A stretch of 64,000 nucleotides of DNA from Zygnema cylindricum (taxonomy: Eukaryota > Streptophyta > Zygnematophyceae > Zygnematales > Zygnemataceae): NCBI GenBank assembly GCA_037447655.1, contig JBBHKE010001784.1, positions 62,001-126,000 on the forward strand, given 5' to 3'. The notes below the pieces were generated by a model. That model was not told where the DNA came from, ran no database searches, and was given only the letters and a program-made list of their open reading frames with translations. How positions within the stretch are numbered: the stretch's first letter is position 1; every line of letters begins with the position of its first letter. The translations under genes were made by a program, and so were the position numbers. Below are positions 1 to 10,268 of this stretch, in pieces.

Positions 1-101
1 TCTCGGTTACCACTCATTTCGAACGATATCATTGGCAAAACACCTTAATAAAACTATACAAAAAAAAATATACCGAGAATAGCTATAACTTTAAAAAACA
101 C

Positions 102-1000
102 TAAGGGCACTTTCCCATGTGTTAAAGTTACGGTTATTTTTTGTCGTTTTCCTCCATACCTTAGCCTTCAACGAGAAAATCTGCAGATGTACCAAAAAAA
201 CGAAGTTACCATGGTACAATTTGCGTTACCTTGAAAATTTAAATGTATTGCAGTTTGTCATCTAGCACGCTGCAGTTTGTCGTCTAGCGCGTTTCGACCC
301 ACTTTCGCGTCCTTCCATCTCATCTTCAAACTTTGTATAAAATCATATCGCGATGTTATTCTAAATAAAGTTCTATGATGTGTGTGAATAGGCATATGAT
401 GTCGGACGCGTCAGAGGATTTTTACATTTTTTGTGCACGAAGTACCAAAAAAAAAACCCACTGCACGTTTCCAGCTTGTGCGTGACTTTTTTCCGTGCAC
501 TTTCATTCTTACAGGGGCCGTGGAGGGATCTCGACCACCGGACGCCATTTTGCAAAAGCAAAGTCAATGAAAGCGCCACACTCTCTCTCCCTCTCCCGCT
601 ACCGCGTTTACCTCACGATTTTAGCAATGAAAAACGTCAATAATAGTATCAAATGAAAGATATCTAAAAACGGTTTTTTTTTACTATCTTTGGGCGTATT
701 TTGATGGCAAGTAGAGTGAGAAAGGACAAAAAAACACAATCGGGAAACCAAGGCGGGAAGTTTTAGAATTTTTGACGTCGGCGCTGTCATATTGAGCGTG
801 ACGTCAAAATGTCACAAACCCTAAACATCTACAATGTCACAAGTAACTAGACGCCTACAACGGACGCTATTTTGTAAACGTCATCAATTGTCGCGAGTTT
901 TGTAGTGTCTACAACCGTCACAAATTACACCCACGTCTACATCCGTCACAATCTAAAGTAACGATTTCATTTCTTTACATACGATGCTCTGAAAGTAGTA
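102..1000. repeat. Degenerate repeat with a Harbinger-like left end
   Basis: A TAA followed by GGGCACTTTCCCATGTG at about 105 resembles the ends of the terminal-inverted-repeat elements at 57.9 and 60.2 kb. The following sequence (GTACAATTTGCG, CACTTTCGCG, CATCTTCAAACTTTGT) echoes the repeat family at 40.6, 48.6 and 57.9 kb. I could not find a matching right end. There is no convincing gene in this stretch, and the short open frames overlap on both strands. Confidence 0.3.
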
Positions 1001-1640
1001 CGGATAATCTTCGCTAAAAACTAAGTTACAAGAGTAAGGCTGCATGCGAAAAAGCCCTAAGGAGGCTTCACTACTTGTACGGTGAAGGTCAGGAGGAATA
1101 GTGACGGTTGTCACATGCGCATGCTTCACTCCAATCCAAAAACCACGTGAAATTATAATATTTTTTGTCGTTTTATGTCGGCTTTGGAAACAGGCGATTG
1201 AAATCTCTAGCTGCTCTCAGTTCGCAAAATTTTGTCGTTTACTGTCTGACATCTGTTGGATATTTCACCAGCTTGCAAAAAAACATAAAGACAAGTTGCA
1301 AAAAAACGGCGCTAGCGACAACCGACAAATCTCCGCAGATCAAGGAATTGATTCTGAAACGTACGATCAAATATGTTCTGTCGTACAATCACACATTGCG
1401 AATATGCGCCCGAATCCTTCCTTACCCTCCCCCTATCTCTCACCTTGCCCTTCCCTCGCTCTCCACTTCCTCCCCTCTCCCTCTCCTCCTCATGGCAGCT
1501 TCTCCCATTTTCTCCGACCTTCCCCTCTCCCTCTCCCTCCCTCCTCTCCTCCCCCCCCCCAAACGCCTCCGCTCAGACCCTTTTTTCTCGCCCCCTCCCT
1601 CCTTTCCTCCATTCCACCAGTCATTATTTAACCTATCGGC

Positions 1641-1765
1641 TGCCACGTCAGCACTCCAGCCTGCTCAGCTCGTAGCCGAACCTGCCACGTCAGCATGTCA
1701 TCCTGCCACGTCAGCATGCCATCCTACCACGTCAGCATGCCATCTTGCCACGTCAGCATCTCAGA
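1641..1765 (+). repeat. 21-bp tandem repeat carrying CCACGTCAGCA (left arm)
   Basis: Four units of about 21 bp (CCTGCCACGTCAGCATGCCA type) lie at 1680-1765, with another copy of the ACGT motif at 1641. Each unit holds the sequence TGACGTGGCA on the minus strand, a core of the kind bound by plant bZIP factors. The right arm carries a longer version of the array. The motif assignment is from sequence; any binding is inference. Confidence 0.75.
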
Positions 1766-2559
1766 GCGCCTATGGGCTCGCTTCGACTCTCCACCATCTC
1801 GATTCAGAAATCGGCAGCGGCTCATCCCGCCAGGCTCATCTGGCAGCCGCGGTGGCTGAGCTAAACGACAAACTGGAGCGTGACGTGACACCGCAGCACC
1901 GTCAGATCGGCCGCTGGCCGTCGGATTCGGAGCGCCGAAAGTGGACCGCTCAGGTAGCGAATCCGCACGTGCGAAGCCGATTTTTCGATCCGGTCGCCAC
2001 TTTGCGCCTGAGGGAGATACTTTTGGAGGAATCCGTACACTGCCGAGAATTAGAATCAGCGTACCGCCGACAGTCAGAAACCGTACAAAGCATCCGTACG
2101 GCGCAGGGAATCCGTACGGAACAGGCAATCCGGTCGGAGCAGTCGGCCTCAAGTGACGTCGGCAGGTACATTAAGACAGGCTGTACGGATTTCGTACGAC
2201 CACACGTGCGGCGTCAGACCCTGAAAAACGACCGCCACCCGATCCAGGAACACCCGAGAAAGACGACAAAGAATCAAAGTCAACGGAGTGAACGAAGTCA
2301 ACGGTGTCAACGGAGTCAACAATTGGAAAAACTGCCCGAAACTTCGGGCAGCTCAGAAAAGTTTCAAACTTCGGCCGCCAAATCCTCCAGTCGTCGGCGC
2401 GCAGTGAAGCGGTCGGCTACTCGAGCCTCTCTCCCTGCCACGTCAGCAGATTTGCGGATGACGTCATCATGGAGGCCTTCAATTTTCTCCACGTCAGCAT
2501 TTGCCACGTCAGCGGTCAACGATCGATTGGATACTGGCAGTATTTATTTCGGTGTGTGG

Positions 2560-2660
2560 AGAAAGTGCCACGTGGATAAACCTGAGAGATCCGAGGACGC
2601 CACGCCACGTGGTAGACCCACTATCTCTCTTCCCAGTAGCTGCCACGTGGCACTCTCTCT
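2560..2660. promoter_or_regulatory. Cluster of CACGTG G-box motifs in the left arm
   Basis: Three CACGTG palindromes, in contexts GCCACGTGG or GCCACGTGGC, occur within about 100 bp. The right arm has matching copies at about 8020-8105. CACGTG is the core recognised by plant bHLH and bZIP proteins. No gene is clearly driven by the cluster, so a regulatory role is only a possibility. Confidence 0.35.
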
Positions 2661-3369
2661 TCCCTCCCCCTGCTCTCACTTTACTCCGACGGGAGACACA
2701 TGGCAGCACCTGATTGGAAAGACAGGTTCGGAATCAGAGGGAGAATTAGGTTCGGGATTTCCCGCTTTGGATGAAGACTTTTTGTCGCCTTCTACTGCAT
2801 CTTCTTCTTCTTTGTCGCTTCTGGACTTTCGGAGGGCTTTAGATAACTTGCAAAAAGACAAAACAGCGGATTCGGATTTGCCACGTCATGATGCGATTGC
2901 CACATCAGCAGGAGTGACGTCAGCATCACAATACGTCACGTCGCTTCTAGAGAAAGTTACGTCACCACATTCCACATCAGCACATGCCACGTCATCATAT
3001 ACCACGTCAGCAAATGGGAAGTTTTTGGGGGAGTGGGGAGGAGGGGAAGAGAGGGAACTGAACCTTGAGCTTACTTTGAGTTTATGATCTGAAAAAATTT
3101 TGATGGAGCGGATCCAGGAAGAGATTTGCGCGGTTTGATCCGGAACTGATCCTGATTTTCCCTCCCCCCTTCCCCCTGAATCTTGTGTGGGTCCCAATTC
3201 CCGCATTAAGTTTTCCCTTTTAAAGATTTGGAGAAAAAAAATAATTGACTTCGGGTTTTTCCTTTTAAGTTCATATTTTCTTGTAATTGTGTTATGGTAT
3301 CGTTTTTGGAAGGAGGATTTTTCTTTTCATGTAAATATTTTGTCTAGAATTTTGTTTTTTTTGGAAAAT

Positions 3370-3600
3370 TGAAGTAGAAGACAAAAAGATACAAAGAGGG
3401 ATAAGATAAAAATATAGAAAAGACAAAACATGGAAAGGACAAAACATGAAAAAGTCAGAAGAGGAAAAGAAAAAGGAAAATAATAGCAGAAAATGACAAA
3501 ATAAGGAAAAGGCAAAAGGATAACAAAGTTAAGAATAGACAAAAGAAGAAAAGACAAAAGAAGGAAAAGACAAAGGAATCGAAGTACAACGACTGTTTTT
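3370..3600 (+). repeat. Purine-rich imperfect repeat (AAAGGACAAAAC type)
   Basis: Short units such as GGAAAAGACAAAA repeat imperfectly. The reverse complement (TTTTGTCTTTTCCTT) occurs at 6470-6600 and 7130-7250, consistent with the inverted-repeat architecture. Confidence 0.6.
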
Positions 3601-4144
3601 ACCAAAAAAATGAGTTTTTCTTGCTAATCTGTCGATATTGGAAAGGGTATAAATAGTTGTAAAACCTTTTGAAGGAAGTAAAAACAAAAATGAGTTTTTT
3701 TTATTGTTTTTTTTTTTTTTTGTTTTTAATGAGAGATGAAGATTCACATCAAGAAAAAGGGAAAATAGAACTAAATTAATATTTTTTTGGTGAAAACATT
3801 TTCCGCTAGCCGTTTCTCCCTTTCAAAACAGGTTTTGAGAAAGGAAGTGTTATTTTAGGGTTTTAAGCGTTTTGGAAGTTATATTATTGTCTTTTTTTTT
3901 TTGTTTAATGTTTTGGACATTTGTTTGTTTTCCAATTATTATCATCAACTCATTTCAAATTTCCATCGTTTGACAATCAAGTAAAGCTTTTGGAAAATAA
4001 GGTTTAAAATTGTTCGAATTATAAATTTTGGAATTGGATCAAAGTATTGGTTTGAAATTGGTCAAATTTATAATTTCAAATTGTCGATTTGTAGTTTTTG
4101 CAAATAATTGATGTAGAATTCGTTCAAATTATTGACTTTGAATC

Positions 4145-4304
4145 TGCTCTATTATTCATTTGGTATTTATATGGAATATGTAAAAATTAATGATTAGAAT
4201 ATGCTTAAAATATTGATTTGGGTTTGCTCTATTTTTCATTTGGTATTCATATGGAATATGTAAAAATTAATGATTAAAATATGCTTAAAATATTGATTTG
4301 GGTT
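4145..4304 (+). repeat. Tandem duplication of an 80-bp AT-rich unit
   Basis: Two direct copies start at TGCTCTATT (4145 and 4225). They are nearly identical across TTCATTTGGTATT, ATATGGAATATGTAAAAATT and the following ATGCTTAAAATATTGATTTG. The duplication lies at the inner end of the left arm and has no coding content. Confidence 0.75.
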
Positions 4305-4377
4305 TTACTTTTTAAGATTTGTCTCATATACGTTGAATAAAAACACATCTTATAAATATTCATTCAATCTCCCCTCG

Positions 4378-4504
4378 TCTCTCCCTTTACAAGACATAAG
4401 ACATAACACATAAGACATAAGACATAGACATAGACAAAAGATATAAGACTTTACACATAACACAACACATAAGACATAAGACATACTACGTAAGACGTAA
4501 GACA
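4378..4504 (+). repeat. Minisatellite of AGACATAA units, left part
   Basis: Degenerate 7-10 bp units (GACATAAGACATAACACATA type) end abruptly at the TGTTG start of the solo LTR. The array resumes after the LTR at 5165, so both parts were once one array. Confidence 0.75.
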
Positions 4505-5164
4505 TGTTGTAAATTAGGATCGATCTGACGCTCACAAATACACTCACGGATCACAGCGGAAGCAAATAAAAATATACAATTCACAATTTTATAGATCACA
4601 CTGAAATCCAGGAAAACATAAATATATTTCACTGAAGCTTTTCTCACTTACAAAATATTTCCCTTTTCTCACTTACAAAATATTTCCTCACTCACTCAGA
4701 TTGCTAACTCTGATCACTGCCACTGATGATGAAAGGCTGCCACAAGTCGTTCCCTAAATACCTTCTAAGGTACCGACAACTCACTGCCACGAAAGCCCAC
4801 TACGAAACCAAACACAAGGCGCCGCAATCCATATGCATACGTGCGCCGTACAAAACACATTGGCGCGCTGAACATTTCACACCACGCCTAACAAGACACG
4901 AACTTCACGGCATGCAACGAACTAGCACTTAACACAAAGTAACCGCACTAAAATGTTACACTACCGTACAGGACCAAACGACACCGACGAAACTATAATA
5001 CCGCAAATACAACTGAAACGTAATCATCAAACGTAACAAAAGTTCAACCAAACGTAAACTGAAACGTAACTTCAAACCAAACCAAGGGAAACGTAACTAT
5101 AATACAACGCGAACAAAATAATACTATATCGACCAAACCCGCCGATTCTCCCAATATTCTAACA
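4505..5164. mobile_element. Solo LTR inserted in the loop minisatellite
   Basis: The 660-bp segment begins TGTTGTAAATTAGG and ends TTCTAACA, giving TGTT/AACA terminal inverted repeats typical of LTRs. It is flanked by AGACA (4500-4504) and AGACG (5165-5169), a probable 5-bp target duplication with one mismatch. The sequence on either side is the same minisatellite, while the insert is not. It contains no internal retrotransposon sequence, so it is best read as a solo LTR. It matches none of the other LTRs in the window. Confidence 0.6.
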
Positions 5165-5310
5165 AGACGTATGTCAAAAGACATAAGATTTAAAACATAT
5201 GACATACGACATAAAACATGAGACATACGGCATGAGACATGAGACATACGACATACGATGTATGACATACGACATAAGACATAAGACATAAAATATAAAA
5301 TATAGACATA
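5165..5310 (+). repeat. Minisatellite of GACATACGACATAA units, right part
   Basis: This continues the array at 4378-4504, with units such as GAGACATAC and GACATAAGAC. It is separated from the first half only by the solo LTR. Confidence 0.75.
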
Positions 5311-5394
5311 TAAAGACGCCTTTATGATAACGGTTTAGAAGACTTAGGAGAATATGATCCCCATTGAGCATACCATTGAGGCTGAGGTTGGGTG

Positions 5395-5630
5395 AGATGA
5401 GAGGAGATGAAGGGAGACGAGAGGAGATGAGAGGAGACGAGGGGATGAGAGGAGATGAGGGGAGATGAGGGGAGATAAAAGAAGATGAGGGGAGATGAAG
5501 GGAGATGAGGGGAGATGAGAGGAGATGAGAGGAGATGAGGGGAGATGAGAGGAGATGAGAGGAGATGAGGGGAGATGAGAGGAGATGAGAGGAGATGATG
5601 GGAGATGAAGGGAGATGAGAAGAGATGAAA
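5395..5630 (+). repeat. Minisatellite of 10-bp GGAGATGAGA units
   Basis: More than 20 consecutive copies of GGAGATGAGA or GGAGATGAGG occur with few variants. One strand is purine-only apart from T. The array is in the loop of the long inverted repeat. The open frames read from its complement (Ser-Ser-His-Leu repeats) are artefacts of the unit. Confidence 0.9.
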
Positions 5631-6601
5631 TGAGAGAGTGATAATGAAACGAGGTACATATCTTTATATATATATCTATATATTTATATAAAATATAAGT
5701 TGAGTGGATTTCATATAAATTCCAAATATCAAATCGAACTCAAAATCAATAATTTGAATGAATTCCACATCAATTATTTTCAAAAATTATATTTCAACAA
5801 TTTGAAAAAAATCACTAATTTGAGCAAAATTAAAATCAATCATCTGAGAAAAATCCAGATCAATATTTTGAAAAAAAAAACTTGATCAAATTTCCAAACC
5901 AATATTTTGACTTAATTCCAAACCTATAATTCAAACAAATTTTATATCAAATTTTCAGGAAGCTTTATTTGATTATCGAAAAATGAACATTTAAAAAATT
6001 ACGGGGATAAAGATTAAGTTAATTATTGGAAAATTTATTTGATTATCGAAAAATGGACATTTGAAAAATTATGGGGATAACGATTAAGTTAATTATTGGA
6101 AAATACAAAAATGTCCCAAAACATTAAAAAAAAAAAAAATAAAAAAATAAATAAAATAAAAAAAATAAAAAATATAAAAGAAAAAATAAAAAAAGAAATT
6201 TTTTTCCAAAAAACCTAAAACCCAAAAAATAACATATTTCCTTTCTCAATTTTTTTTTTGAAAAAGAGAAACGCCCAGTGATAGACATTTAAAAAAAAAA
6301 AAAATGTAGTTGTAGTTCTATTCCTCCCACATTCCATCTAAAAAAAGAGAAAAAAAAAGTTTTTAAATTCCTTCAAAAAGTTTTAAGCTGTTTGTACCTT
6401 TTGCATTATCGACAGGATAACGAAAAGAAGTTCAAAATTTTGGTAGAAAAAATGTGGTTCTAATTCAACTCCTTCGTCTTTTCCTTCTTCTATCTTTTCC
6501 TTATCTTATCTTTTCCTTATTTTGTCTAATCCTTAATTTGTCTTTTCCTTCTTTTGTCACTTAATAATTTTATCTATTCCTTGTTTTGTCCCTGTTGCTT
6601 T

Positions 6602-7110
6602 TGGACAACCATCTGAGCGATCGGAGGAATTCCCCGCAGCCACAGACGGATTGGGCCTACTACAGGTCAATACACGCGGAGGGGCTTTAGGGAGTCACAT
6701 AAAATAGTTAGACAGAAAAGACGGGAAAGAATACATAGGGATATAATTAGCAAACAGATGAAGTAGACAAGTAGACAAAATAGAAGTATCTATTCTTGTC
6801 TTACTTGACTATTTCTGCAATGCCTGTTCTGACATTAATGGATGAAGGGTGTTTCTTATCTCTTCTGAGTGCCTATTTGTATTCTAATGTTGACTGTATG
6901 AATAAAACACTCTTTAATGTGGTCCAATGAAATGATGCCTACGCATGCTTATTCACGTGAACCTAAATATGTACAACTGCATGATTGTAATAATGATATG
7001 ACTCCACGTCGTCCGAATCCTGACGTCCATCCGTACAAATAGTACTGTTCCACAATGTGACGCCGGTCACACAAAATCGGCGATACCTGGTATTGCCCAA
7101 AATCGCCTAT
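6602..7110. other. Unmatched block in the right arm
   Basis: This block interrupts pyrimidine-rich TTTTCCTTATTTTGTC repeat on both sides and I find no counterpart in the left arm. It is less AT-rich than its surroundings and holds no convincing ORF. It could be an insertion in this arm or a deletion from the other. I did not identify termini or a target duplication. Confidence 0.35.
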
Positions 7111-7999
7111 AAAATCAACACTCCTCTTTCTTTTTTCTATTCCTTATTTTGTCATTATTAGCTTATATCTCTTTTTTTCCTTTCTTTCCTCTTTTGTCTT
7201 TTCATTTTTTTTGTCTTTTCCTTGTTTTGTATCTTTTGAATTTTACTTTATTTCTCAGAAAAACAAAATTGCAGACAAAATGATTACCTGAAAAAAAAAA
7301 TGTTCCTTTAAAATAGAAATTTTACAGCTAAACATATGTAGAAATAAAATTTGAACCTAAAAAAAAAAAAAAAAACTCAACTAGGATTTTTCTTTCCCAA
7401 ATTTAAAAAAAAAGAGCTAAAACCTTAATTTGGATTTCCCTATACCATGCGAACGAGCCAAAAAAAGGGGGAGAGTGAGAGGGAGAGGGACAGAAAGAAA
7501 AGGGAGTTGGACGAGGAAGTAAAGTAATAAACCTTCTAGAAAAAATAAAACAAAAAACTGGAAAGTTCTTTATTCCCATTTACTAATTTACACCATTTCC
7601 ACTCCCCTTTTTTTTTTTTTTTAAATCATAAGCTCAAAGTAAGTTCAAGATTTGATTCCCTCTCTTCCCCTCCTCCACACTCTCCCAGAAACTTCCCATT
7701 TGCTGACGTGGATTTCCCTAAAAGCCACGTGTCATATTGTGATGCTGACGTCACTCCTGCTGATGTGGCAATCATGTCATGGCGTGGCAAATTCGAATCC
7801 GCTATTTTGTCTTTTGCATGTTTTTTAAAGCCTTCTGGAAATCCACAAGCGACAAAGAAGAAGCAGAAGACGACAACATATGTTTGTCTTCATCCGGAGG
7901 GGCCAATTCCAAACCTAACACTCCCTCCAATTCCGAACCTGTCTTCCCAATCAGGTGATGCCACCTAGCAGATTTGAATCCCGTGGGAGTGAGCCGAGA

Positions 8000-8280
8000 G
8001 CCGAGGGACGGAAGAGAGTATGCCACGTGGCAGCTACCGAGAAGGGAGACAGTGGTTCTGCCACGTGGCGTGATGTGCTCGGATCCCTCAGGTCTGTCCA
8101 CGTGGCACATCCTCCGCACGCGTGAACAAACACTGCCGGTATCCACTTCGCTGTTGACTGCTGACGTGGCAAATGCTGATGTGTCGTGTGCTGACGTAGT
8201 GTATGCTGACGTGGAGAATATTGATGGCCCCCTTTTTGACGTCATCGGCACATTTGCTGACGTGGCAGAGATAGAGGCGA
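8000..8280. promoter_or_regulatory. Cluster of CACGTG and TGACGTGG motifs in the right arm
   Basis: Three CACGTG motifs at about 8020-8105 are followed by several GCTGACGTGG, GACGTAG and GACGTCA motifs to 8265. This mirrors the 2480-2660 cluster of the left arm. Any regulatory function is unproven. Confidence 0.35.
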
Positions 8281-8884
8281 CAGGAGCAGATGGCGCGAGG
8301 ATTTCACCGCCGATTTTTCAGACTTTTCTGAGCTGCCCGAAGTTTCGGGCAGTTTTTTTAACTGTTGACTTCGTTTGACACTGTTGACTCCGATCACTCC
8401 GTTGACTTTGATATTTTTTTGTCTTTTTCTTCTCTTGTGAAACACTCGGCGGCTCCTCGTGTCTCTGTACGGAATCCGAACTACGTGTCTCAATGTACCT
8501 GCCGACGTCACTTGAGGCCGACTGCTCCGAAAGGAATTCCTGTTCCGTACGGATTCCCTGCACCGTACGGACATTCTGTACGGTTTCTGACTGTCGGCAG
8601 TATGCTGTTTCTAATTCTCGGCAGTGTACGGATTCCTCCAAAAGTATCTCCCTCAGGCGGAAAGTGGCGACCGGATCGAAAAATTGGCTTCGCACGTGCG
8701 GATTCGCTTCCTGAGCGGTCCACTTTCGGCGCTCCGAATCCGACGGCCAGCGGCTGATCTGACGGTGCCACGGTGTCACGTCACAGTCCATTTTGTCGTT
8801 TAGCTCAGCCACCGCGGCTGCCAGAGGAGCCTGGCGGGCGATTTCCGAATCGAGATTTTGGAGAGTCGAAGCGCGCCCATAGGC

Positions 8885-9105
8885 GCTCTGACATGCTGAC
8901 GTGGCAGGGTGGCATGCTGACGTGGCAGGATGGCAAGCTGACGTGGCAGGTTCGGCTGCGAGCGGAGCAGGTTGGGGTGCTGACGTGGCAGGGTGGCATG
9001 CTGACGTGGCAGGTTTACATGCTGACGTGGCAGGGTGGCGTGCTGACGTGGCAGGTTGGCATGTTGACGTGGCAGGATAGCATGCTGACGTGGCAGCCGC
9101 TGACA
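8885..9105 (+). repeat. 21-bp TGACGTGGCA tandem array (right arm)
   Basis: About nine copies of a 21-bp unit (CATGCTGACGTGGCAGGGTG type) occur, with one short interruption near 8950-8975. It is the expanded, reverse-oriented counterpart of the array at 1641-1765. The ACGT core is kept in every unit, while the spacer between cores varies slightly. Confidence 0.85.
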
Positions 9106-9114
9106 GGTTGAGGA

Positions 9115-9400
9115 ATGACTGGTGGAATGGAGGAAAGGAGGGAGGGGGCGAGAAAAAAGGGTCTGAGGGGGGGGGTTGGGGGGGGGGGGGGAGAGGAGGG
9201 AGGGAGAGGGAGAGGGGAAGGTCGGAGAAAATGGGAGAAGCTGCCATGAGGAGGAGAGGGAGAGGGGAGGAAGTGGAGAGCGAGGGAAGGGCAAGGTGAG
9301 AGATAGGGGGAGGGTAAGGAAGGGAGAAATGGAGGGGGAGAGGGAAGGAGAAGGGAGCGATTATTGAGGGGGGAAGTGGGATAGAGAGGGAGAGGATGTG
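9115..9400 (+). repeat. Purine-rich low-complexity tract
   Basis: GGGAGAGGGAGAGG-type sequence with a G-run at 9167-9191 is the complement of the pyrimidine tract at 1420-1620 in the left arm. Pro/Ser- or Gly/Arg-rich open frames here are compositional. Confidence 0.7.
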
Positions 9401-9995
9401 TTTTTTTTAAGGAAGTAAGTTTTTTGAAATAGCAAATTATCTGATTCCGATTGCTTCAGATTTTTGGTTTCCCCTTCTGTCCGATGACACCTTAGTAGTA
9501 CCTAAAATGTACGGACTGTACGGAATCGAGCTACCGCAGTAGTCCTTTTGTTTGTAAACAAATGAGTACGGTCGTACTTTTGTTCGCTGTTCTGGATGGG
9601 TCCAAATCTTCGCCGTACTGTCGCAATCCATATTAAATAAAGTTGCGATCGAATGAAAAAGGACAAATTCTGCCGCAGGATTCAGGCAATGCATAAATTG
9701 TACGGCTGAATATTCTTTAATCGAGATGTATGGAATCGATCCCTGATCTGCGGAGATTTGTCGGTCGTACCTAGTGCCGCTTTTTGCAGCTTGTCCGTAC
9801 ATCATCTGCACGCCAGTACGCAAACGACAAATGCCAGATTGGAAAAGACAAAATACTGTGAGGTGAGAGAGATTTCGGTCACTTCTGGTTCTGTGGTTCT
9901 GAAATTATGATGTTTCCAAGTTGACAGGAAACGACAAAATATAATGGTGCACGTGGTTTTTGGACTGGAGTGACGCATGCGCATGTGACCACCGC

Positions 9996-10268
9996 CACTA
10001 CAGCGCTAATCGTTATTAGGGTTAACACTAATAGCGATTAGCGGTACACCGCCAATCGTTATTAGCGTGTAAGTTTTTTTAGCGTATACGAATAATTAGC
10101 GTGGTTTACGCTAATTGGGAATTTGAAATTTTTCGAAGAAATCGTCTATTCTAATTAGAAATTAGGGTATTTTTTAAATAGTGTGGATAATTATATTTGA
10201 GAATAAAAAATAAAAAAAGCGGGACGGAATTAGCGTACACAACACTAATAACGATTGGCGGTGTAGTG
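9996..10268. mobile_element. MITE with CACTAC...GTAGTG ends
   Basis: The left end CACTACAGCGCTAATCG and right end CGATTGGCGGTGTAGTG are imperfect inverted repeats of about 28 bp, followed inwards by the TTATTAG/CTAATAA motif. Length is about 273 bp, with no ORF. The CACTA termini suggest a CACTA-type non-autonomous element, but I could not see a clean target duplication. It sits directly at the outer end of the right arm of the long inverted repeat. Confidence 0.55.

Larger units (their letters stand above)
1492..3087 (+). other. Long open frame in the left arm, probably not coding
   Basis: The frame is open for about 531 codons from an ATG at 1492, and further upstream to 1165. The right arm has an ATG at the mirrored position (9247). 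The product would be rich in Ser, Ala, Thr, Pro and Arg. It has a seven-residue repeat (P-A-T-S-A-C-H) that is just the translation of the 21-bp ACGT repeat. I recognise no domain. Over about 77 aligned codons between the arms (around 1891-2115) I count roughly ten amino-acid-changing differences against about two silent ones. That gives no sign of protein-level constraint. The open frame may simply follow from GC-rich, stop-poor sequence. Confidence 0.2.
1101..4130 (+). repeat. Left arm of the long inverted repeat
   Basis: The outer end is GC-moderate, the 1430-3090 core is GC-rich, and from 3200 inwards it becomes AT-rich. The inner stretch near 4080-4130 (AATAATTGATGTAGAATTCG) matches the reverse complement of 5750-5800, so the homology runs almost to the loop. 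At least a dozen CCACGTCA or GACGTCA motifs and three CACGTG motifs lie between 1640 and 3020. Confidence 0.7.
7802..9247 (-). other. Broken counterpart of the left-arm open frame
   Basis: An ATG at 9247 opens a 309-codon frame alignable with the left-arm ORF. The alignment then moves into another frame near 8450 and returns to the first frame by 8251, showing compensating indels. The differences between arms show no excess of silent changes. I treat it as non-coding repeat sequence. Confidence 0.25.
1101..9992. mobile_element. Long inverted-repeat (foldback-like) element, about 8.9 kb
   Basis: The left arm (about 1101-4130) reappears in reverse complement at about 9992-5730. Matching landmarks run in mirrored order: the outer TCACATGCGCATGC, the CCGACAAATCTCCGCAGATC block, the pyrimidine-rich CTCCCTCTCC block, 21-bp ACGT repeats, the GGCCGTCGGATTCGGAGCGC block, G-boxes, CACGTCAGCAAATGGGAAG, the AAAGACAAAA purine tract and AT-rich sequence. 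The arms are imperfect, with indels and many substitutions. The loop carries minisatellites and a solo LTR. No transposase was recognised, so this may be a non-autonomous foldback element or a structural inverted duplication. Confidence 0.7.
5730..9992 (-). repeat. Right arm of the long inverted repeat
   Basis: This is the reverse complement of the left arm, with indels. It is longer, mainly because of a larger ACGT array and an unmatched block at about 6602-7110. The frame corresponding to the left-arm ORF is disrupted here by indels and stops near 8250-8450. Confidence 0.7.

Noticed and set aside
1165-3087. 640-codon open frame in the left arm as a real protein-coding gene
   Set aside because: No domain is recognised, much of it is low-complexity or translated 21-bp repeat, and differences between the arms are mostly amino-acid-changing, with few silent ones. 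The counterpart in the other arm is broken.
5174-5659. 161-codon Ser/His/Leu-rich frame on the minus strand
   Set aside because: It is the translation of the GGAGATGAGA minisatellite and has no independent support.
8773-9294. Trp/Gln/Leu- and His/Val/Ser-rich frames over the right-arm array
   Set aside because: Every frame through a 21-bp repeat stays open because the unit length is a multiple of three. No coding signal beyond that.
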